A stretch of 64,000 nucleotides of DNA from Halorarius halobius (GCF_024298865.1 NZ_CP101161.1:1633227-1697226); one strand, 5' to 3'. Positions 43,563 through 52,637 are shown, counted from the first letter of the stretch. The notes: generated from the letters alone by a model not told the origin. Numbers and translations are program-made.

Positions 43563-44627
43563 ATGAGCGACGACGACTATCTCGACCAGCTGGTCGACGA
43601 GGCGGCGCTCCGCGAGCATCTGACCGCGGAACTCGGCCCGGTCTCCGACTACGCGGTCGAGCGCCACCACGGCGGCCACTCCAACGAGACGCTGTTCGTC
43701 ACGTGGGGCGACCGCGAGTTCGTGCTCCGCCGGCCGCCGCCGGGGGCGAAAGCGGACACCGCCCACGACGTGCTCCGGGAGCACCACGTCATGGCGGCAC
43801 TCCAGGGAACCGACGTGCGCGTCCCGACGACGGTGCTCGCGTGCGAGGACGACGCGGTCATCGGGAGCGAATTCTACCTCATGGAGCGGGTGGCTGGCGA
43901 CGTCATCCGGACCGAGGAGCCCGACCGGTTCGCGGACCCGCCGAGCCGCCGTTGCATCGGCGAGGAACTTGTCGACCGGCTCGCGGAGATTCACGCCGTG
44001 GACGCCGAGGCGGTCGGCCTCGGCGAGTTCGGGCGACCAGAGGGGTACATCGACCGCCAGGTCGACCGCTGGCACAAGCAGTTCGACTGGGCGTTCGAGG
44101 TCACGGCCGACGAACGGCCGGTTCCGGCCATCGCCGACGTCGGCGACTGGCTCGACGACAACGTCCCCGACTCGCATCCTCACACGCTCGTCCACGGCGA
44201 CTACAAACTCGACAACGTGATAGTCGGCCCCGGCGACGTCCCCGAAATCGCCGGCATCGTGGACTGGGAACTCAGCACGCAGGGCGACCCGCGGTTCGAC
44301 CTCGCGTGGCTCCTCACCTACTGGCGCGACCCGAGCGACCCGGACTCGCCGATTCCCGAACTCGTCCCGGAGTTCACCACACGCGAGGGCTATCTGACGA
44401 AGGGCGAGCTGGTGGCGCGATACGAGGACGCCGTCGGAATCGCGTTCGAGCACGGGCGGTTCTACCGGGTGCTGTCGGTGTACAAGCTCACGGCGCTGTG
44501 CGAGATGTTCTTCCGGCGGCATCTGGAGGGGAACGCGGACAACCCGATGTACCCCAAGATGCGCGAACGGGTGCCGGCGATGGCCGACTGGGCGCTTCGT
44601 ATCGTCGACGGCGACGCGCCGATATAG
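43563..44627 (+). CDS. APH-fold phosphotransferase (LvaA / ACAD10-11 kinase-domain type)
   Basis: A 354-residue aminoglycoside-phosphotransferase-fold kinase. Seen are the N-lobe region HHGGHSNETLFVTWGDREFV, the catalytic loop HGDYKLDNVIV and the metal motif IVDWELSTQGDPRFDLAWLL. Homologues are the kinase domains of ACAD10/11 and LvaA, which phosphorylate the 4-hydroxy group of hydroxyacyl-CoAs. ATG 43563 is used; a GTG two codons earlier is also open. Divergent from the acyl-CoA dehydrogenase and convergent with a CoA-ligase relative five bases beyond. Confidence 0.85.
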   Translation: MSDDDYLDQLVDEAALREHLTAELGPVSDYAVERHHGGHSNETLFVTWGDREFVLRRPPPGAKADTAHDVLREHHVMAALQGTDVRVPTTVLACEDDAVIGSEFYLMERVAGDVIRTEEPDRFADPPSRRCIGEELVDRLAEIHAVDAEAVGLGEFGRPEGYIDRQVDRWHKQFDWAFEVTADERPVPAIADVGDWLDDNVPDSHPHTLVHGDYKLDNVIVGPGDVPEIAGIVDWELSTQGDPRFDLAWLLTYWRDPSDPDSPIPELVPEFTTREGYLTKGELVARYEDAVGIAFEHGRFYRVLSVYKLTALCEMFFRRHLEGNADNPMYPKMRERVPAMADWALRIVDGDAPI

Positions 44628-44632
44628 CCCGG

Positions 44633-46237
44633 TCACCGGTTGAGGTCGTAGCCGCTCTGGCGGTCCCAGACGGTCGCCGCCGACGTGTCGCGGAGCCGGT
44701 CGTGGCGCACCTTCCCCGCGGCCGTCCGCGGGAGGTCGTCGCGCAACTCGATGTAGCGTGGAAGCTTGTGGTAGGTCAGCTGTTTCTCGCAGTGCTTGCT
44801 GACGTCGATGGCGCTCACGTCCGTCCCCTCGACCGGGACGGCGACGGCCTTGATCGCCTCGTCGCCGGCGTCGCTGTGGACACCCAGCACCGCCGACTCC
44901 CGAACTGCGGGGTGGGATTCGATGACACTCTCGATCTCCAGCGACGAGATGCGGCCGGCCACGCGCCCCAGATGGATGGTGTTCGTCTTGCTCGCGACGA
45001 AGTAGAGGTAGCCGTCCTCGTCGAGATAGCCGACGTCGTTCGTGTGGATCCACTGGTTCTGGCAGACCTCGGCGGTCAGTTCGTCGTCGTTGACGAACCC
45101 CTGTAGCATCGTGTTCGGCTCCCGGGGCCGGACGACTATCTCACCCGTCTCGCCGGTCGGGACCTCCCAGTCGTTCTCGTCGACGATCTTCACGTCGGCG
45201 TGGCTGACGGGTTTGCCGACGCTTCCGAGTCGCCTGTCGTCGGGCCGGTTCGACGTCGCGAGCGTCGCGGTCGGCGTGATGCCGTACGCCTCCAGCACCT
45301 TCACGTCGAACCGGCGTTCGAAGTTCGCTATCATCGTCTCGTCGGTCTCGAACCCGAACCCGTGGCCGACGGCGTACGAGGCGGGGTTCCGGTCGCTCTC
45401 CGCGTTCTCGGGCTGGTTGTACAGCACTGACAGCATCCGCCCGAGATAGAGGAAGACGGTCGCGTCGTAGCGGCGCACCCACTCCCAGAACTGGTCTCCC
45501 TCGAACTTCTTCTCGAAGGCGAACTCCGCGCCCGCCGCCAGCGCGCCGGCGACGCCCATCTGGATGGGGTAGCTACTGTAGAACGGGAGCGTCGTGAAGA
45601 TGCAGTCGTCCCGCGAGAGGCCCAGCATGTCGCGACACGACTCGATGCCGGTGTTGACGTACGAGTAGTGGGGGAGCGCGACGCCCTGCGGGTTCGACCG
45701 GCGGTATCGCTGGACGTAGATGGCCGAGCAGGTGTCGGTGCCCGAGACGCCGACGTCGGGTGCCGTCGTCCGGTCGCCCTCGAGCAACAGCTCGAAGTCG
45801 CGATACGGGCTCCCCGCGACGTCGTCACCGACGAAAAACTCGGTGCTTATGGTGGCGGCGTCGCTTTTGACCGCTTCGTACGCCTCGACGGTGTCGCCGT
45901 CCAGGATGACGATTTCGGCGTTCGTCTCCGCGAGGACGTGTACCAGCGGCCCGTCCGTGAACCGGGTGTCTATCGGTACGGCGACGGCACCGATCTTCGC
46001 GAGCGCGAACAGCGTGTACAGATACTCCGGGCGGTTGTACATGTAGATGCAGACCCTGTCGCCTTTCGCCACGCCGTTCGCGTAGAGTTCGTTCGCGATG
46101 GCGGTGGCCGTCGCGTCGAGTTCGGTGAACGAGTAGGACTCTCCGCGACAGCGGAAGAACGTCTCGTCGCCGAACTCCCGGCTCCGGCGCTCGAGGAGGC
46201 CGCCGAGCGTCCGGACCGCGTCCCCTTCGGTCGCCAT
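44633..46237 (-). CDS. CaiC-like AMP-forming CoA ligase relative with degenerate catalytic motifs
   Basis: A 534-residue ANL-fold protein, similar along its length to CaiC-type ligases (for instance ALPHYSYVNTGIESCRDMLG and IVDENDWEVPTGETGEIVVR). The P-loop, normally YTSGTTGxPKG, reads YVQRYRRSNPQG, as if two compensating frameshifts scrambled it. The TGD motif is TND, and the usual DRxKDxI stretch is ASKTNTIHLG. The C-terminal lysine (TAAGKVRHDRL) is kept. It may be inactive, changed in function, or a sequencing artefact. One base separates its ATG from the IclR stop upstream, so it is co-expressed with that regulator. Confidence 0.75.
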   Translation of the reverse strand: MATEGDAVRTLGGLLERRSREFGDETFFRCRGESYSFTELDATATAIANELYANGVAKGDRVCIYMYNRPEYLYTLFALAKIGAVAVPIDTRFTDGPLVHVLAETNAEIVILDGDTVEAYEAVKSDAATISTEFFVGDDVAGSPYRDFELLLEGDRTTAPDVGVSGTDTCSAIYVQRYRRSNPQGVALPHYSYVNTGIESCRDMLGLSRDDCIFTTLPFYSSYPIQMGVAGALAAGAEFAFEKKFEGDQFWEWVRRYDATVFLYLGRMLSVLYNQPENAESDRNPASYAVGHGFGFETDETMIANFERRFDVKVLEAYGITPTATLATSNRPDDRRLGSVGKPVSHADVKIVDENDWEVPTGETGEIVVRPREPNTMLQGFVNDDELTAEVCQNQWIHTNDVGYLDEDGYLYFVASKTNTIHLGRVAGRISSLEIESVIESHPAVRESAVLGVHSDAGDEAIKAVAVPVEGTDVSAIDVSKHCEKQLTYHKLPRYIELRDDLPRTAAGKVRHDRLRDTSAATVWDRQSGYDLNR

Positions 46238-46238
46238 C

Positions 46239-47006
46239 TCACTCACCACCCTCCTCGAGGCGCTGTTGCAGGTCGGCCACGGACTCGACGAGGTCCCTGC
46301 CGACGTTCTCGGCGCGGTTGCCCGCGAAGTTCCGGGACTGTCCGAACACGCCGATGGCGTGTCGCCTGCCGTTCGGGTCCCGGAACGCGACCCCGACCGA
46401 GAGGATGCCCAGCACCGCCTCGCCTTCGCTGATAGCGAACCCCTGTTCGCGGACGGTCGCTATCTCCTCGGTGAGCGTCTCGAGATCCGTCGTCGTCCGG
46501 CGAGTGTGTTCGGGCAGGCCGTGGTGGTCGACGATTCGTCGCACGTACTCGTCGGTCGACAGCGCCAGAATCGCCTTCCCCGGCGCGTGGACGTGGAGAT
46601 ACGACCGCTTCCCGACGCTCCCGTAGGTGTGAGTGCGCTCGTCCGGGGCCGCCTCGTGCATGAAGTAGCCACGGCCGAACTCCTCGGTGACCCACCACGT
46701 CGGCTGTGACAGTTCCTCGGCGACCGACCGGACCGTCACCACGATGGGGCGCTTGATACCTGCCGCGGTCTTGGCCGCCATCCCGTGTGTCAGAAACCGG
46801 AGTCCGAGGCGGTACGTCCCGCCGTCGTTGACGACGTAGCCGTCCATCTCGAGGGTCGCCAGATAGTTGTGAACCGAACTCTTCGAGAGGTCGAGCTCCT
46901 CCGTCAGCTGTGTCGGCGTCGCGCCGCCGAGCGTCTGAACGGTGTTGATCAACTCGAACGCTGTCTGGACAGATTTGACCTGGCGGGCAGGTGCGTTCGC
47001 GAGCAT
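46239..47006 (-). CDS. IclR-family transcriptional regulator (second)
   Basis: A 255-residue IclR protein. N-terminal winged HTH: AFELINTVQTLGGATPTQLT, then DLSKSSVHNYLATLEMDGYV. The C-terminal effector domain includes VHAPGKAILALS. It is directly followed by the CoA-ligase relative. An imperfect inverted repeat (around ATGGTAAC and GTAACCAT, 47018-47055) lies just upstream and could be its own operator. Confidence 0.88.
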   Translation of the reverse strand: MLANAPARQVKSVQTAFELINTVQTLGGATPTQLTEELDLSKSSVHNYLATLEMDGYVVNDGGTYRLGLRFLTHGMAAKTAAGIKRPIVVTVRSVAEELSQPTWWVTEEFGRGYFMHEAAPDERTHTYGSVGKRSYLHVHAPGKAILALSTDEYVRRIVDHHGLPEHTRRTTTDLETLTEEIATVREQGFAISEGEAVLGILSVGVAFRDPNGRRHAIGVFGQSRNFAGNRAENVGRDLVESVADLQQRLEEGGE

Positions 47007-47164
47007 TACACCCTAGTATCTATGGTAACACTTAGCATTTTCGCATAGAGTAACCATATACTGCTCGCACCGGAGACTGCGTACGCGACGCGTTCACATA
47101 TACTGGACAGGGCGGTTTCAGCGTCGTTCTTCACCCGGTTCTGCGGTAGGTGCCGAAGTCGCGT

Positions 47165-47195
47165 ATTGTCCGGAAAACGGTCTGAAACGGACAAT
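47165..47195. promoter_or_regulatory. Inverted repeat ATTGTCCG-N15-CGGACAAT
   Basis: Perfect eight-base arms with a 15-base spacer, about 160 bases upstream of the IclR start at 47006. A lone ATTGTCC half-site recurs near 48585, upstream of the other IclR gene. Spacing fits two turns between half-site centres, consistent with a dimeric regulator. Confidence 0.4.
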
Positions 47196-47480
47196 GAGTC
47201 GGCCGAGCGGCACCGTGACACCGGGTGGGTACGTCTGGTGGACGTACGCCCCGGGCGCTCGCGCCCGAGCGTGTACGATATGTAAATACAATTCGCCCCT
47301 CCCCGGTCGACTCGTCCGGTCTTTCTACGGACATCACCATCTCGCCGTCCCGTGCCGCGGTTCTCGTCGGCCGCCGGGCGCAGTGCTCCCTGGCGAACTC
47401 CACTATGGGGCAACTAACGGTAGTAGGTGTGTTATGCGCCGCCCGGAGGGTCCGAGCCAGATGGTCCGCGGATAGGAATG

Positions 47481-47506
47481 AAATAACAACAGTAACAGTG
47501 TTATTT
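47481..47506. repeat. Inverted repeat AAATAACA-N10-TGTTATTT
   Basis: Perfect eight-base AT-rich arms around ACAGTAACAG. It lies downstream of the minus-strand IclR gene stop at 47581. On that strand the second arm ends in a T-rich run, so a terminator is possible; a regulator site is the alternative. Confidence 0.4.
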
Positions 47507-47580
47507 TGTCGGTGGTCAGCACGCGCCCCCACGGGAGGTCGTTCCGGACTGTCCAAGCGGTGCCCGACGGCGAACCACGG

Positions 47581-48375
47581 TCAGTAGTCGGTCGCGGACG
47601 CGCCGTTGTACTTGATGCGGATGATGTCGGCCTGTTCCCGGAGCTTCCGTGGCAACGTCTCCGTGAGCCGGTCGCCGTCGAGTCGGCTCACGGGCCCCGA
47701 GACGGTGATGGTACCGATGAGACCGTCGACCCCGCGCACCGGAGCGGCGACCGACCGGATGCCGACGGCGGCCTCCTCGTCGTCGAACGCGATACCCTCC
47801 TCGCGGATGGTGTCGAGTTCCGCCATCAGCTCCTCCCGGTCGGTGATGCTGTTGGGCGTCATCGACCCCAGGCCGTGGCGGTCGATCACCGTGTCGACCG
47901 CCTCGTCGTCCATGTGTGCGAGCACGACCTTCCCGCCGGCGGTGGTGTTCAGATGCCAGCGGCTCCCGAGCGTGTACGCGCCGCTCTCGACGGCCTGCTC
48001 GCCGCCCGTCTTGTAGAGGTAGTAGGCCTTCCCGTGCTCCTCGACCATCAGCCAGACGTACTCGCCGATGTCGTCCGCGAGCTGGTCGGCGGGCTCGCGG
48101 CCGTGCTGGAAGATGCCGTAGCCGTGTTTCGCCTTCTCGCCGATGTCGTAGTAGCGGAGCCCCGGCCGGTACTCGTTGTCTTCTTCGACGACGAACTCCC
48201 GCCGTTCGAGCGTCGTCAGGTGGGCCAACACGTTGCTCGGCGAGCGGTCGAGGTCGTCCGCCACCTCCGTGATGGTCATCGGCCCCGCCTCGACCAGCGT
48301 GGTGAGGATTTCGAGGGACGCGTCCACCGACTGAATCGTCCGCCCCGTTCCCTCGTTCCGGTTCGTGCTTCCCAT
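47581..48375 (-). CDS. IclR-family transcriptional regulator (third)
   Basis: A 264-residue IclR protein. HTH region: SLEILTTLVEAGPMTITEVA, then DLDRSPSNVLAHLTTLERRE. The effector domain contains LNTTAGGKVVLAHM and GIRSVAAPVRGVDGLIGTI. ATG 48375 is chosen; the frame is open upstream, but those codons are not IclR-like. It is divergent from the oxidoreductase gene at 48815 and probably controls it and the following semialdehyde dehydrogenase. Confidence 0.88.
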   Translation of the reverse strand: MGSTNRNEGTGRTIQSVDASLEILTTLVEAGPMTITEVADDLDRSPSNVLAHLTTLERREFVVEEDNEYRPGLRYYDIGEKAKHGYGIFQHGREPADQLADDIGEYVWLMVEEHGKAYYLYKTGGEQAVESGAYTLGSRWHLNTTAGGKVVLAHMDDEAVDTVIDRHGLGSMTPNSITDREELMAELDTIREEGIAFDDEEAAVGIRSVAAPVRGVDGLIGTITVSGPVSRLDGDRLTETLPRKLREQADIIRIKYNGASATDY

Positions 48376-48814
48376 GCAGACGGGTTGCGACTCGGTCACA
48401 ATGAAAATTCCGACGGGGCCCACGCGGGGCCCGTCGACGCCTCGTCCGGGTCGCGTCGAGTCCCGATGCGGGACTCCAACGATTTCCTTATACAAAATCG
48501 CAGGCAGAGCGCGCGTTAGGGCCCATTCGAAGGCTCCTGTGGCCACTCCAGTGGGTCGACAGTCGTTCTCTGTTGGCGAACCGCATTGTCCAAAATCAGT
48601 TAAATACACTAGGCCGGCGGCGCCACGTCTTTCGGTTCTCCGTTCTGCCGACGCTATCTTGAATTCTCCTCTCACGAATTAGTCGTGTGATGGCGTGGCA
48701 CGGCCGTCCGTCACGACGGCGCGGCGGCCGTGGGTCCGCTGGCGCTCGCGAGGTCGGGGTGGCTCCGCTTGCACCCAAGAACTAAGACGGCTCCCGGTCC
48801 ACCACTCATCGCTG
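48376..48814. promoter_or_regulatory. Divergent control region
   Basis: About 440 bases between the IclR gene and the divergent oxidoreductase gene. A TATA-like TTAAATAC lies near 48600 and an ATTGTCC half-site (compare 47165) at about 48585. No gene recognised. Confidence 0.45.
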
Positions 48815-50122
48815 ATGACCGTAATCGCAGATCTAGAGGAGCGGGTAGACGACCCCATCTCGGTCGCACTCATCGGGACGGGCGTCTACGGCTCCCATCT
48901 CGCGTACCAGATCGAGGAGACGCCCGGGCTCCGGCTGTCGGTACTCGCCGACATCGACCGTCCGAAGGCGCGGCGAACGTTCCGCGAAGCCGGCGTCGAC
49001 GAAGCGGCCGTCGTCGCCACCGACGACGCCGAGGAGATCGCGGCCGCCCTGTCGGCGGGCGACCGGGTCGCCACCGCGGACGGCGTGCTCGCGGCCGAAG
49101 CACCGCTCGACGTGATCATCGAGGGGACGGGTGACGCGGCCGCCGGCGCTGAACACGCGTGGGCGGCCATCGACGCCGGCAACGACGTCGTGATGGTCAG
49201 CGTCGAGACGGACGTGACGGCCGGGCCGCTTCTGGCCCGGATGGCCGAGCGACAGGGCGTGACCTACTCGATGGCGTACGGCGACGAACCCGCCCAGGTC
49301 GTCCATCTCTACGAGTGGGCGCGGGCCCAGGGGCTGGAGGTCGTCGCCGCCGGCCAGGGGACGGAACTCACGTTCAAGCCACACGCACCCCCCGAGACGG
49401 CGCTCGACCGCTACGACCTGCCCGAGCAGTGGATCGAGGAGAACGAGCCCGACCCGCGCATGTACAACACGTTCCTCGACGGGACGAAGGTGGCCGTCGA
49501 ACTCTGTGCGGCGGCGAACGCGCTGGGGTTCGAACCCGACACGGACGGCCCCCACGTCCCCGAGACGGACCGCGACGGCCTGCTCGAGACGCTCCGTCCC
49601 GCCGAGGACGGCGGCGTGCTCGAGCAGACGGGCGTCATCGACGCCGTCACGCCCACCGGCGACAACCCCAGCGCCTTCGTCGTCACGAAGGCCGACAACG
49701 AGGTGACCCAGGAGTATCTCGCCCAGCGGTACAACATCAACACCGTCAACGGCGGGAAGTACCAGGTGTTCCACCGGCCGTTCCACCTCCCGCAGGAGAC
49801 GATATACAGCGTGGCGACGGCCGCGCTGTACGACCGGCCCACCGGCGTCGTCCGCGAGCAGACGTGCGAGGTGGTCGGCGCGGCAAAGCGGGACCTCGAG
49901 CCCGGCGAGACCATCCGCGGCGGCGGCGGCGACACCGTCTACGGCGAACTCGAGTCGGCCGAGACCGCCGACCAGGAGTTCCTCGTCCCCTTCGAGTTGC
50001 TCGCCGGCGCGACCGTCACCCAGCCGGTCGCGCAGGACGAGCGCATCGCTCGCTCGGACGTGGAACTCGACACCGACTCCGCGCTGTATCACCTCCGTCA
50101 ACTGCAGGAGGACCTGCTGTGA
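48815..50122 (+). CDS. COG4091-type oxidoreductase (homoserine-dehydrogenase-like with SAF domain)
   Basis: A 435-residue protein. N-terminal Rossmann domain: ISVALIGTGVYGSHLAYQIE. A middle region has NTFLDGTKVAVELCAAANAL. The C-terminal half carries an SAF-like stretch (ETIRGGGGDTVYGELESAET). This fits COG4091, predicted homoserine-dehydrogenase-like enzymes whose reaction is not settled; relatives appear in sugar-acid catabolism. ATG 48815 matches the family start; longer frames upstream are GC noise. It is followed by methylmalonate-semialdehyde dehydrogenase and opposed to an IclR gene. Confidence 0.8.
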   Translation: MTVIADLEERVDDPISVALIGTGVYGSHLAYQIEETPGLRLSVLADIDRPKARRTFREAGVDEAAVVATDDAEEIAAALSAGDRVATADGVLAAEAPLDVIIEGTGDAAAGAEHAWAAIDAGNDVVMVSVETDVTAGPLLARMAERQGVTYSMAYGDEPAQVVHLYEWARAQGLEVVAAGQGTELTFKPHAPPETALDRYDLPEQWIEENEPDPRMYNTFLDGTKVAVELCAAANALGFEPDTDGPHVPETDRDGLLETLRPAEDGGVLEQTGVIDAVTPTGDNPSAFVVTKADNEVTQEYLAQRYNINTVNGGKYQVFHRPFHLPQETIYSVATAALYDRPTGVVREQTCEVVGAAKRDLEPGETIRGGGGDTVYGELESAETADQEFLVPFELLAGATVTQPVAQDERIARSDVELDTDSALYHLRQLQEDLL

Positions 50123-50297
50123 CCGCGCCCACGCGCCCGGAGCGGTAAGCGCGGCGCGACGACCACGATGCCGCCGAGTCGCCCCTCCGTGAGTGACTCC
50201 TGTCGGCCGTCTACCCCCGGTTCTCGGCCGATTTCGCGGTTCTCGTCCGTCGGTCTCGGGAAGACTTATTGTACGCGAGGGTGAGTTCGAGATACCC

Positions 50298-51767
50298 ATG
50301 TCAGCAGACACCACCCGGCTCGTGGACCTGCACAACTACGTCGACGGCGACTGGCGTGCTCCCTCCGGAGAGGAGGGCCAGCGCGTCGTGAACACGGCGA
50401 CGAACGAGACGCTTGCGGAGGTCACGTTCAGCACCACCGAGGATGTCGACGCGGCCGTCCAGACCGGCCAGTCGGCGTTCGAGACGTGGCGCGAGACGCC
50501 GGTCGAACAGCGCATCCAGCCGCTGTTCGAACTGAAACAGCTCCTCGAGGAGCATCAGGAGGAGATAGCGGAGACGCTCGTGCGCGAGCACGGGAAGACG
50601 TTCGACGAGGCGATGGGCGAACTCCGCCGCGGCATCGAGAACGTCGAGGTGGCGTGTGGCATCCCCTCGATGATGCAGGCCGGCCATCTCCCGAACGCCG
50701 CCCCGGAGATCGACGAGACGGCCGTCCGCAAGCCGCTCGGCGTGTTCGCCGCCGTCACCCCGTTCAACTTCCCCGGGATGATCACGCTGTGGTTCCTCCC
50801 CTTTGCCGTCGCCACCGGCAACGCGTTCGTACTCAAGCCCAGCGAGAAGACGCCCCACACTGCCCAGTACATCATGGAACTCGTCGACGAGGCTGGGTTC
50901 CCGGACGGCGTCGTCCAGATGGTCCACGGCGGCGCCGACACGGTGAACGCGCTCCTCACCCACGACGGCATCGAGGGTATCTCCTTCGTCGGGAGCACGC
51001 CCGTCGCCCAGCATATCTACGAGACGGCCGCCGAGCACGGCAAGCGCGTGCAGGCGCAGGGTGGTGCGAAGAACCACATCGTCGTCGCCGAGTCGGCCGA
51101 CCTGGCGTTTGCCGCCGACCAGACCATCAGTTCGGCGTTCGCCAACGCCGGCCAGCGCTGTCTTGCCAACCCCGTCGCCGTCGTCGAGGACGCCGTCTAC
51201 GACGAGTTCGCCGAGCGGGTCGCCGACCGGGCCGAGGGGCTGACGGTCGCTGAAGGGCTGACCGGCGGCGTCGACATGGGGCCGCTCATCACGCCCGACC
51301 ACCGCGAGCGCGTCCTCGAGTACATCGAAACCGGCGTCGCGGAGGGAGGCGACCTCCTCGTCGACGGCCGCGAAATCGACGTGCCCGACGAGGGGACGTT
51401 CCTCGGCCCGACGGTGTTCGGCGACGTCGACCCGGACGCGACGGTGGCCCGCGAGGAGATATTCGGTCCCGTGCTGGCACTGCTTCGTGCGGACGATTTC
51501 GACCACGCCATCGACCTCGTCAACCGGAGCGACTACGGCAACGCCGCCAGCCTGTTCACCGACCGCGGCGGCGACGCACGCCGGTTCCGCCACGACGTCG
51601 AAGCCGGCAACCTCGCGGTGAACGCCGGCACCGCCGCGCCGATGGCGTTCTTCCACTTCGGCGGCTGGGACGACTCGTTCTTCGGTGACCTGCACGCGCA
51701 GGGCGAGGACATGATCCAGTTCTACTCCGACAAGGCCGTCTACATCGAGCGGTGGCCCGACCGGTGA
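50298..51767 (+). CDS. mmsA: CoA-acylating methylmalonate-semialdehyde dehydrogenase (MmsA-like)
   Basis: A 489-residue ALDH-superfamily protein. NYVDGDWRAPSGEEG opens the chain, TPFNFPGMITLWFLPFAVAT is the family-specific cofactor segment, NAGQRCLANP holds the catalytic Cys, and HFGGWDDSFFGDLHAQGEDM is the hallmark of this subgroup. It converts methylmalonate or malonate semialdehyde to propionyl- or acetyl-CoA plus CO2, as in valine and inositol catabolism. A TATA-like CTTATTG at about 50264 is near 30 bases before ATG 50298. It links logically to the mutase cluster that follows. Confidence 0.9.
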   Translation: MSADTTRLVDLHNYVDGDWRAPSGEEGQRVVNTATNETLAEVTFSTTEDVDAAVQTGQSAFETWRETPVEQRIQPLFELKQLLEEHQEEIAETLVREHGKTFDEAMGELRRGIENVEVACGIPSMMQAGHLPNAAPEIDETAVRKPLGVFAAVTPFNFPGMITLWFLPFAVATGNAFVLKPSEKTPHTAQYIMELVDEAGFPDGVVQMVHGGADTVNALLTHDGIEGISFVGSTPVAQHIYETAAEHGKRVQAQGGAKNHIVVAESADLAFAADQTISSAFANAGQRCLANPVAVVEDAVYDEFAERVADRAEGLTVAEGLTGGVDMGPLITPDHRERVLEYIETGVAEGGDLLVDGREIDVPDEGTFLGPTVFGDVDPDATVAREEIFGPVLALLRADDFDHAIDLVNRSDYGNAASLFTDRGGDARRFRHDVEAGNLAVNAGTAAPMAFFHFGGWDDSFFGDLHAQGEDMIQFYSDKAVYIERWPDR

Positions 51768-51878
51768 GGGTCGAGCCCCGCTGACAGGCCCCGCCGGGAT
51801 AGTTTCAGGTGCAAACGTGGTTCGGGAGTTAAGTGCTCGCGGGGAATGAACTAAGTGCCGGTGGCTGGAGGTGGTGGT

Positions 51879-52595
51879 ATGCTGAACGTCAAAGTCCGGG
51901 TGCGGTACGAGGGCGACTGGACGCACGAACTCGGGGACTTCGACGTGTTCGGCAAGTTCGTCGCGACCACGTTCCGGAACCGCCGCTACATCGGGATGGT
52001 CACGCTGGACTGTAGCGACGACGACTACGAGGCGGTCCTGGAGGTGATAGAGAGCCACGAGAACACCGACGAGGTCACGCTGATCGAGCGGTACGAGGGG
52101 TCACAGCCGGACCGCACCTCGGCGACCGTGCTGATTCGGGCCCAGTATCTCGAGTACACGCCGCTACAGCTTCTCCTGTACGAGGGGTACATCCCGTACG
52201 GCGGGTTCGGCGAACTCCGACACGGCGAGGTGAGCTACGACCTGCTTATCGAGTCGCGCGAGGACATCCGGAACATGGTCTCGCTTCTCGAGGAGTTCGG
52301 CCACGTCGAGATCGAGCGCATCTCCCAGAACTTCAGCCAGCAGATCGTCCCGAGCATCACCGAGTGGCACGACCTCTTCGAGAACATCCCCGAGCGACAG
52401 CGGCAACTGCTCAATCTCGCACTCGAGATGGGCTACTACGAACTTCCCCGGGAGGCCACCCTTCAGGAACTCGCTGACGAGGCGGGCATCGCCAAACCCA
52501 CCGCGTCACAGCATCTCCGGAAGGCCGAGCGCCACCTCATGGAGTTTCTCGTGAAGTATATGAACTTGACACCGGTCGACCGGAGCCGGGACTGA
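51879..52595 (+). CDS. HTH-10 (bacterio-opsin activator-like) transcriptional regulator
   Basis: A 238-residue regulator of the archaeal Bat/HTH_10 family. The N-terminal half is a ligand- or partner-binding region without obvious GAF or PAS motifs. The C-terminal HTH_10 domain is clear: ERQRQLLNLALEMGYYELPR, then LADEAGIAKPTASQHLRKAE. ATG 51879 follows a GGAGGTGG stretch that could act as a ribosome-binding site, unusual among the leaderless genes around it. It probably controls the mutase/MDR genes downstream or the dehydrogenase upstream. Confidence 0.87.
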   Translation: MLNVKVRVRYEGDWTHELGDFDVFGKFVATTFRNRRYIGMVTLDCSDDDYEAVLEVIESHENTDEVTLIERYEGSQPDRTSATVLIRAQYLEYTPLQLLLYEGYIPYGGFGELRHGEVSYDLLIESREDIRNMVSLLEEFGHVEIERISQNFSQQIVPSITEWHDLFENIPERQRQLLNLALEMGYYELPREATLQELADEAGIAKPTASQHLRKAERHLMEFLVKYMNLTPVDRSRD

Positions 52596-52637
52596 GACCG
52601 TCTCCACGGATAGTTCGCGTCGGTTCGACCGACTGTT

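Larger units (their letters stand above)
47007..47580. promoter_or_regulatory. Intergenic region with several inverted repeats
   Basis: About 570 bases without a credible gene, between two IclR genes that both read to the left. Three palindromic arrangements occur: an imperfect one at 47018-47055, a perfect 8+8 at 47165-47195, and a perfect 8+8 at 47481-47506. The first two may be operators for the regulator at 46239; the third lies 75 bases beyond the stop of the gene at 47581 and could be a terminator. Confidence 0.45.

Noticed and set aside
48833..50335. 500-codon minus-strand frame opposite the COG4091-type gene
   Set aside because: Antisense shadow; the plus strand has a Rossmann motif and family features.
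50301..52058. 585-codon minus-strand frame opposite the semialdehyde dehydrogenase
   Set aside because: Antisense shadow of a gene with all catalytic motifs.
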